From the NCBI RefSeq assembly GCF_014204915.1, contig NZ_JACHMH010000001.1:7403501-7467500 (forward strand): 64,000 nucleotides of DNA, in the 5' to 3' direction. Made by a program: the position numbers and the translations under genes. Below, piece after piece: positions 59,987 to 64,000 of this stretch (position 1 is its first letter; every line of letters starts with the position of its first letter). Below the pieces are notes generated by a model. That model ran no database searches. It saw nothing but the letters and a program-made list of their open reading frames with translations, and was not told where the DNA came from. The DNA comes from Crossiella cryophila. Its GTDB lineage: Bacteria > Actinomycetota > Actinomycetes > Mycobacteriales > Pseudonocardiaceae.

Positions 59987-60166
59987 TTAGCGCTTCGGAC
60001 AACCGGCGGTGCAGGCGCCCTGGGTGCACTGGCAGGTGAACCTCGAGCAGAGCGGGGTCCGGGTGCAGGCCAGTCGGGTGATCACACTGGTAATCGACAG
60101 CGGCTGGGCCTGGCCATTGGCCGCGGCCGGAGTGCTGACCCTGGCATCCAGATCAAAGGCATCCAT
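59987..60166 (-). CDS. lanA: Class I lanthipeptide precursor peptide LanA
   Basis: 59 residues from ATG 60166, preceded by AAAGGTGA; an upstream GTG (60178) would overlap that site. The leader carries FDLD at residues 4-7, the LanB recognition box of class I leaders, then a short Ala/Gln-rich stretch to about residue 23 (GQAQPL). The core region (about 24-59) begins SITSVITRLAC, similar to the ITS start of nisin, and has Cys at 34, 40, 45, 47, 52 and 56. Each Cys has a Ser/Thr three or four residues earlier (30, 37, 41, 44, 48, 53), including a nisin ring-B-like TPxC. Up to six rings are possible. The exact cleavage site is not determined. It ends in basic PKR. Confidence 0.9.
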   Translation of the reverse strand: MDAFDLDARVSTPAAANGQAQPLSITSVITRLACTRTPLCSRFTCQCTQGACTAGCPKR

Positions 60167-60382
60167 TGGATACTTCACCTTTCCATCAGTTCTCCGGTCA
60201 GTCGACCGGATGACATTCCTGGCGCGAATGTCTCGCGCTCACTTCGGACCCTAGGCGGGGCCGCGTACACAGCGCTGTCACAGGATTGCGGTGACCCGCT
60301 GACCACGTCTTACTGTGAGTAGTGCCTTCCCCAGTACCCGCACGCTAGGGTGTCCTCATCCTGTGCTAATTGGGGGTTTGAC
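60167..60382. promoter_or_regulatory. Divergent promoter region of lanA and the SARP regulator
   Basis: 216 bp separate the two start codons. It contains the inverted repeat CCGGTC-N4-GACCGG (60194-60209) in the lanA leader, a 10-bp palindrome ACAGCGCTGT (60269-60278) and GTCAC-N9-GTGAC (60277-60295). On the minus strand TAGGGT near 60247-60252 could be the lanA -10. GGGGG at 60372-60376 is the ribosome site of the SARP GTG start. Which element the SARP binds is not shown. Confidence 0.5.
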
Positions 60383-62245
60383 GTGCCCGAACGCGACAAC
60401 AGGCTTTACTGCGAGGTACTCGGTGCGCTGGCCGCACGCCGCGGTCCGGTGGACATCGAGCTGGGCTGGTCCCGGCAACAGGCGGTGCTCGCGGTCCTGC
60501 TCACCCGGATGAACCAGCCGGTGCCCGTTGAGGCACTGGTGGAGGCGGTGTGGGCGGATTCGCCGCCACAGGGCGCGCGCAACACGGTGCAGACCAACAT
60601 CAGCCGGTTGCGCCGCGCACTGCGGCCCGCCGGCGCCACGCACGACCGGGACGCGGTGGTGCTGCGCACCGACGCTGGCTACCTGCTGCGCGGCGCGCCA
60701 GACCAGCTGGACGCGCTGGTCTTCGAGCAGGAACTCGACGCCGCCCAGGAACACCAGCGGGCCGGACGGCTGGCCGCGGCCACCGAGTCGGTCAGCTCGG
60801 CGCTGGGCCGCTGGCGCGGTGAGCCGTTCAGCGGCCTGGACAGCCCATACCTGCACGCACACCGGCTGCGATTACGGGAGTCCCGCCTGCTCGCCCAGGA
60901 ACTGTCCGCGGCGCTGTCACTGGACCGCGGTGAGCACCGCTCGGTGGTGGCCGAGCTGACCGCGCTGGTGACCCGCAACCCGCTGCGGGAACGGTTGCGG
61001 GAGTTGCTGATGCTCGCGCTGTACCGCTCGGGCAGGCAGGCCGAGGCGCTGGGCGTGTTCCAGGAGGCCCGCACCGCACTGGCCGACCAGCTCGGCATCG
61101 ATCCCGGCCCCGCGTTGCGCGGCCTGCACCAGCGCATCCTGACCCGCGATCCGGAACTGTCCGCGCCACCGCGCCGGGCCTGCCCGCCGGTGGTGATCAC
61201 CCCGGCGGTGGCGGTGGAGCAGCTGCCTGCCGATCCGCTCTCCTGCACCGGCCGGGACGCCGAACTGCGGCGGCTCACCGGTTCCGCGGCCGAGGCGGAG
61301 ATCCACGTGCTGGACGGGATGCCCGGCATCGGCAAGACCACCCTGGCCGTGCGCGCCGCCCGGCTGCTCGCGCCCGACTACCCGGACGGCACGATCTTCC
61401 TGCGGCTCAACGCTTTCGCCGCCGGTCAGGAACCGCTGTCCGCGCACGCCGCGCTGGGTGGCCTGCTGGAGGCGGCCGGGTTGCCCGCCGCGGCCATGCC
61501 GGACACCGAGCACGGGCGGTCCGCGCTGTGGCGGGAGTCGTTGCGGGACAAGCGAATGCTGCTGGTGCTGGATGACGCGGCCGGGCACGAGCAGGTCCGG
61601 CCGCTGTTGCCGGGCCCTGGCCGCTGCCGGGTGCTGATCACCAGCAGGCGGCGGCTGAGCGCGCTGGAAGGGGTGCGGTCGCTGGAGCTGAACCCGCTGC
61701 CGCTGGAACAGGCCGCCCGGCTGTTCCAACAGCTGACAGGTCCGCGCGAGCAACCGGCCGATCCGGCCGCGACCCGGCAGCTGGTGTCGTTGTGCGGCGG
61801 GCTGCCGCTGGCGATCACCCTGCTGGCCGGGCGGGTGCGCCACCACCCGCGCTGGACCGACCGCTACCTGGCCGATCTGCTGTCCTCGGCGCGGACCCGG
61901 CTCAGCGAGCTGCACGCGGAGAACGTCACGCTCACCGCCGCCTTCGACCGGTCCTACCGCGGCCTGCCGGCCGAGGCGCGGCGGTTGTTCCGCTGCCTTG
62001 GCCTGTCCGCGGGCGTCGAGGTGGACCTGCCGACCACCTCGGTGCTGGCCGGATTGAGCCCGGCGGAGACCCGGCACGGGCTGGAACTGCTGTACGACAA
62101 CCATTTGCTCACCGAGTCCGCGCCCGGCCGGTACCTGCTGCACGACCTGGTCAAGGAGTACGCGCGCACCCTGGCCGAGCTGGAGGACCCGACCCTGGAG
62201 GCCGAGTTCCACCGATGTCCCGGCCTGACCCAGCGCGCCGGCTGA
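60383..62245 (+). CDS. SARP/AfsR-type regulator with NB-ARC ATPase
   Basis: 620 residues from GTG 60383. OmpR-like winged-helix DNA-binding domain (about 10-95: RNTVQTNISRLRRALR), bacterial transcriptional activation domain (about 100-245, LHQRILTRDPEL at its end), then NB-ARC with P-loop LDGMPGIGKTTLAVRAA near 312, kinase-2 MLLVLDDAAGHEQV and GLPLAI. It is divergent from the lanthipeptide operon, whose likely activator it is. Compared with AfsR it lacks the long C-terminal TPR part. Confidence 0.93.
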   Translation: MPERDNRLYCEVLGALAARRGPVDIELGWSRQQAVLAVLLTRMNQPVPVEALVEAVWADSPPQGARNTVQTNISRLRRALRPAGATHDRDAVVLRTDAGYLLRGAPDQLDALVFEQELDAAQEHQRAGRLAAATESVSSALGRWRGEPFSGLDSPYLHAHRLRLRESRLLAQELSAALSLDRGEHRSVVAELTALVTRNPLRERLRELLMLALYRSGRQAEALGVFQEARTALADQLGIDPGPALRGLHQRILTRDPELSAPPRRACPPVVITPAVAVEQLPADPLSCTGRDAELRRLTGSAAEAEIHVLDGMPGIGKTTLAVRAARLLAPDYPDGTIFLRLNAFAAGQEPLSAHAALGGLLEAAGLPAAAMPDTEHGRSALWRESLRDKRMLLVLDDAAGHEQVRPLLPGPGRCRVLITSRRRLSALEGVRSLELNPLPLEQAARLFQQLTGPREQPADPAATRQLVSLCGGLPLAITLLAGRVRHHPRWTDRYLADLLSSARTRLSELHAENVTLTAAFDRSYRGLPAEARRLFRCLGLSAGVEVDLPTTSVLAGLSPAETRHGLELLYDNHLLTESAPGRYLLHDLVKEYARTLAELEDPTLEAEFHRCPGLTQRAG

Positions 62246-62249
62246 GCCG

Positions 62250-63122
62250 CTAGGCGTCCCGGCACAGGTCCAGACGTTCGGGCAGGGGCCGGAAACCGGC
62301 CGAGGTGTAGGTGGCGACCGCGCCGGCGTTGGCGGTCGGGGTGCACACGATCGCGCTGCTGGAGCCCAGTCCACGCAGTGCGCTCGCCGCGGCGAGACTG
62401 ATAGCGGTGCCGTGACCGCGACCGCGATGGTCCCGGTGCACCCCCATCGGCTCCAGCACCCCCGGCCTGCCCGGCCCCGCCGCCCACACCGTCACCGCCG
62501 CCACCGCGGTGTCCTGGTCGTCCCAGGCGACCAGGCACCGCGCGTCGGCGTAGGGCAGTCCGGACGCCATCCCGTGCCAGCGCTCCTCGGTGAACCTGGC
62601 GCTGTCGAAGGCGGACCGGAGCACGGCGGCCTGGATGTGCGCCCGCTCCGGCCCGATCACCTCGATCCGCAGGCCCGGCCGCGGCTCCGGCACCGGCTCG
62701 GCGAGGTCGCGGTGCAACGGCGTCCACGGCTCGTCGGCCTGCCAGCCGCCGGCGGAGAGCAGGTCGTGGACCAGTGGGGCGGTGGGTGCTTCGAGGCAGA
62801 CCTTGCCCGCTGGCAGCACACCGCGCGCCGGGTCGGTCAGGTCGGCGACGAGTTGTCGCGCCAGCTCCGCGTCCCGTTGCGCCGTCGGCGCGATGGTCAG
62901 CCGCAGCAACTCGGGCCCGTCCAACAGTCCGACGGCGAGCAGGTGCCCGTCCCGGCGCCAGGTCCGCACCGCCGCGGCCGTGGCCTCGGCGCCGAGCCGC
63001 CAGTACCAGCCCAGGTCGCCGGGGTGCAGTTGCATCGGCGCGCCCTCGTACTGCCAGTCCCGCAACGCGTGCACGGCCTCGCTCAGCCCGTCGAGGTCCG
63101 GCCTGCCCAGCACGATCGCCAT
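62250..63122 (-). CDS. GNAT-family acetyltransferase, two tandem domains
   Basis: 290 residues from ATG 63122; the GGGGG directly before the ATG is too close for a good ribosome site, so a GTG slightly upstream is possible. The acetyl-CoA site is in the C-terminal half (VLEPMGVHRDHRGRGHGTAI near 225, then the NAGAVATYTSAGF segment), and the N-terminal half looks like a degenerate copy. Substrate unknown. Convergent with the SARP gene, stop codons 5 bp apart. Confidence 0.85.
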   Translation of the reverse strand: MAIVLGRPDLDGLSEAVHALRDWQYEGAPMQLHPGDLGWYWRLGAEATAAAVRTWRRDGHLLAVGLLDGPELLRLTIAPTAQRDAELARQLVADLTDPARGVLPAGKVCLEAPTAPLVHDLLSAGGWQADEPWTPLHRDLAEPVPEPRPGLRIEVIGPERAHIQAAVLRSAFDSARFTEERWHGMASGLPYADARCLVAWDDQDTAVAAVTVWAAGPGRPGVLEPMGVHRDHRGRGHGTAISLAAASALRGLGSSSAIVCTPTANAGAVATYTSAGFRPLPERLDLCRDA

Positions 63123-63129
63123 CCCCCGA

Positions 63130-64000
63130 TCAGACACCACCGGACCGACTGTCCGCACCCGATTTCCGGCCGGCCTGGCCGGTACGCGGCCGCGCGCGGG
63201 TGGTGCGGGCCAGGTAGGCGATGCCGTCGAACTCCGCACCCAGCCGCACGGCCACGGTCTCCTTCTTCAACGCGGGCCAGAACCCGATCACCGACCCATA
63301 GGCCCGCATCCGCTGCTTCCCGTCCAGCCACTCCCGCACCACCGGATCGGCCCCCGCGCCCCGCAGATCCACCAAATGATCACCCCCAGCCTGCGCGAGC
63401 TGCCATTCCAGGGTGCCGGCCTCGGCCGGATCCAGCTCGAACTCGGCCAACTCACTGGTCCCCAGCTTCATGGCCTGGAACCCACCCTCATTGGTCACCA
63501 ACGCGAGCGCGTAGTAACCATCCCCCAGCCAATCCCGCAGCTCAGCACCGAGCGCGGCCTCCTTGCTGGACCGGGTGGCCGCGGCCAGATGCCCGTTGTG
63601 CGCCCACACCATCGCCCGAGCATCGGGCTCGGCCAGAATCCGCCGCAACGCCTCGGCCATGGTCCGATCCCGCAGGTGCCCCCCGGCCTGTCCCAGCGTC
63701 GGCAAGGTCCGGATCTCCGCGGCCCGATCCACCGCCCAGCCATGCCATTCCGCCTCCCGCCACCCGTCATCGTCGGCAGGATGCGCGGCCAGCCAAGCCA
63801 CCGTCTCCGCCACCACCGCCCGCGCCGCGAGCACCTCGGACTGGGCGGCCCCCGGCCGCACCCCGGGGATCTTCCGCCACAGCTGCCGGAAGGTCTCGCT
63901 GATGATCCGCCCCACGCTGAGCTTGGTGAACTCCACCCGCAACGCCTTGACCGCCTGCCGGAACGCGATGGCCCGGTCACTGTCCACTGTGTCCAGATAC
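63130..64000 (-). CDS. Erythromycin esterase-family protein, 5' end beyond the right edge
   Basis: At least 290 residues; the frame is open to the last base and the family is near 400 residues, so the start is missing. Motifs of the EreA/succinoglycan-esterase superfamily are seen: LRDRTMAEALRRI and AMVWAHNGHLAAA, the latter with the conserved His. Members hydrolyse ester or lactone bonds, including macrolide rings in EreA/EreB, but most actinobacterial homologues are uncharacterised. It is far from the PKS genes, so a link to macrolide resistance is unproven. Confidence 0.88.
   Translation of the reverse strand, partial: YLDTVDSDRAIAFRQAVKALRVEFTKLSVGRIISETFRQLWRKIPGVRPGAAQSEVLAARAVVAETVAWLAAHPADDDGWREAEWHGWAVDRAAEIRTLPTLGQAGGHLRDRTMAEALRRILAEPDARAMVWAHNGHLAAATRSSKEAALGAELRDWLGDGYYALALVTNEGGFQAMKLGTSELAEFELDPAEAGTLEWQLAQAGGDHLVDLRGAGADPVVREWLDGKQRMRAYGSVIGFWPALKKETVAVRLGAEFDGIAYLARTTRARPRTGQAGRKSGADSRSGGV

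Noticed and set aside
63130-64000. Macrolide self-resistance gene
   Set aside because: The erythromycin esterase family is broad, the gene is over 50 kb from the PKS start and next to the lanthipeptide locus; no evidence links it to the macrolide.

Overview
The window is high-GC actinomycete DNA. Codon use, the frequent in-gene palindrome GTCCACTGTGGAC and the gene families point to the Pseudonocardiales (Crossiella/Kutzneria/Saccharothrix-like), but this is a judgement from reading and not a database match. No rRNA, tRNA, CRISPR array or transposase gene was seen.

Region 1 (1-32352) is one side of a glycosylated macrolide-type polyketide cluster, nearly all on the minus strand. A type I PKS subunit (start 11621) runs off the left edge with modules KS-AT(malonyl)-DH-KR-ACP, KS-AT(malonyl)-KR-ACP and KS-AT(methylmalonyl)... 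Its N-terminal docking helix says it receives a chain from another PKS protein. Upstream of it are a P450-like protein with degenerate I-helix and heme motifs, a sugar aminotransferase, a DesVI-type N,N-dimethyltransferase, a DesVII-type glycosyltransferase, an EryBII-type sugar reductase, a second glycosyltransferase and an NDP-hexose 2,3-dehydratase. Together they imply a dimethylamino-2-deoxysugar. An asparagine-synthase-like amidotransferase, two very large LAL-type LuxR regulators, a GDP-mannose 4,6-dehydratase (plus strand), a DUF5988-like small protein, a type II thioesterase and a PimM-like PAS-LuxR regulator complete it. The regulator set and the GDP-mannose dehydratase recall polyene clusters. 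Sites resembling the PimM operator lie upstream of the P450-PKS, dehydratase and asnB genes.

Region 2 (32353-51923) is mostly ordinary or accessory chromosome: a secreted GH29 fucosidase with a discoidin domain, a bacterial voltage-gated cation channel, a fasciclin lipoprotein, an ABC exporter pair, a three-gene operon FHA-kinase/TPR-zinc/WD40-kinase, a TauD dioxygenase, a TetR-tautomerase pair with a palindromic operator, a secreted discoidin/beta-helix protein whose promoter is flanked by two LacI-type palindromes, a glutathione peroxidase and two duplicated coiled-coil lipoproteins.

Region 3 (52094-62245) is a compact class I lanthipeptide locus. A 59-residue precursor (six Cys, each with a Ser/Thr three or four residues before it) is followed by a perfect hairpin, then LanC, full-length LanB, an ABC exporter, a luciferase-like F420/flavin oxidoreductase and an NTF2-like protein in translationally coupled order. 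A SARP/AfsR regulator is divergent. A GNAT protein and a truncated erythromycin-esterase-family gene end the window.

A notable non-coding signal is a family of about 20 copies of a ~20-bp repeat (consensus GTGTTGGCCGTTNTNGTACG), packed in three intergenic clusters at 14.2, 19.0 and 50.2 kb with copies in opposing orientation. The 19-kb gap also holds a 151-bp inverted repeat and repeated GCGAAGC-type mini-hairpins.
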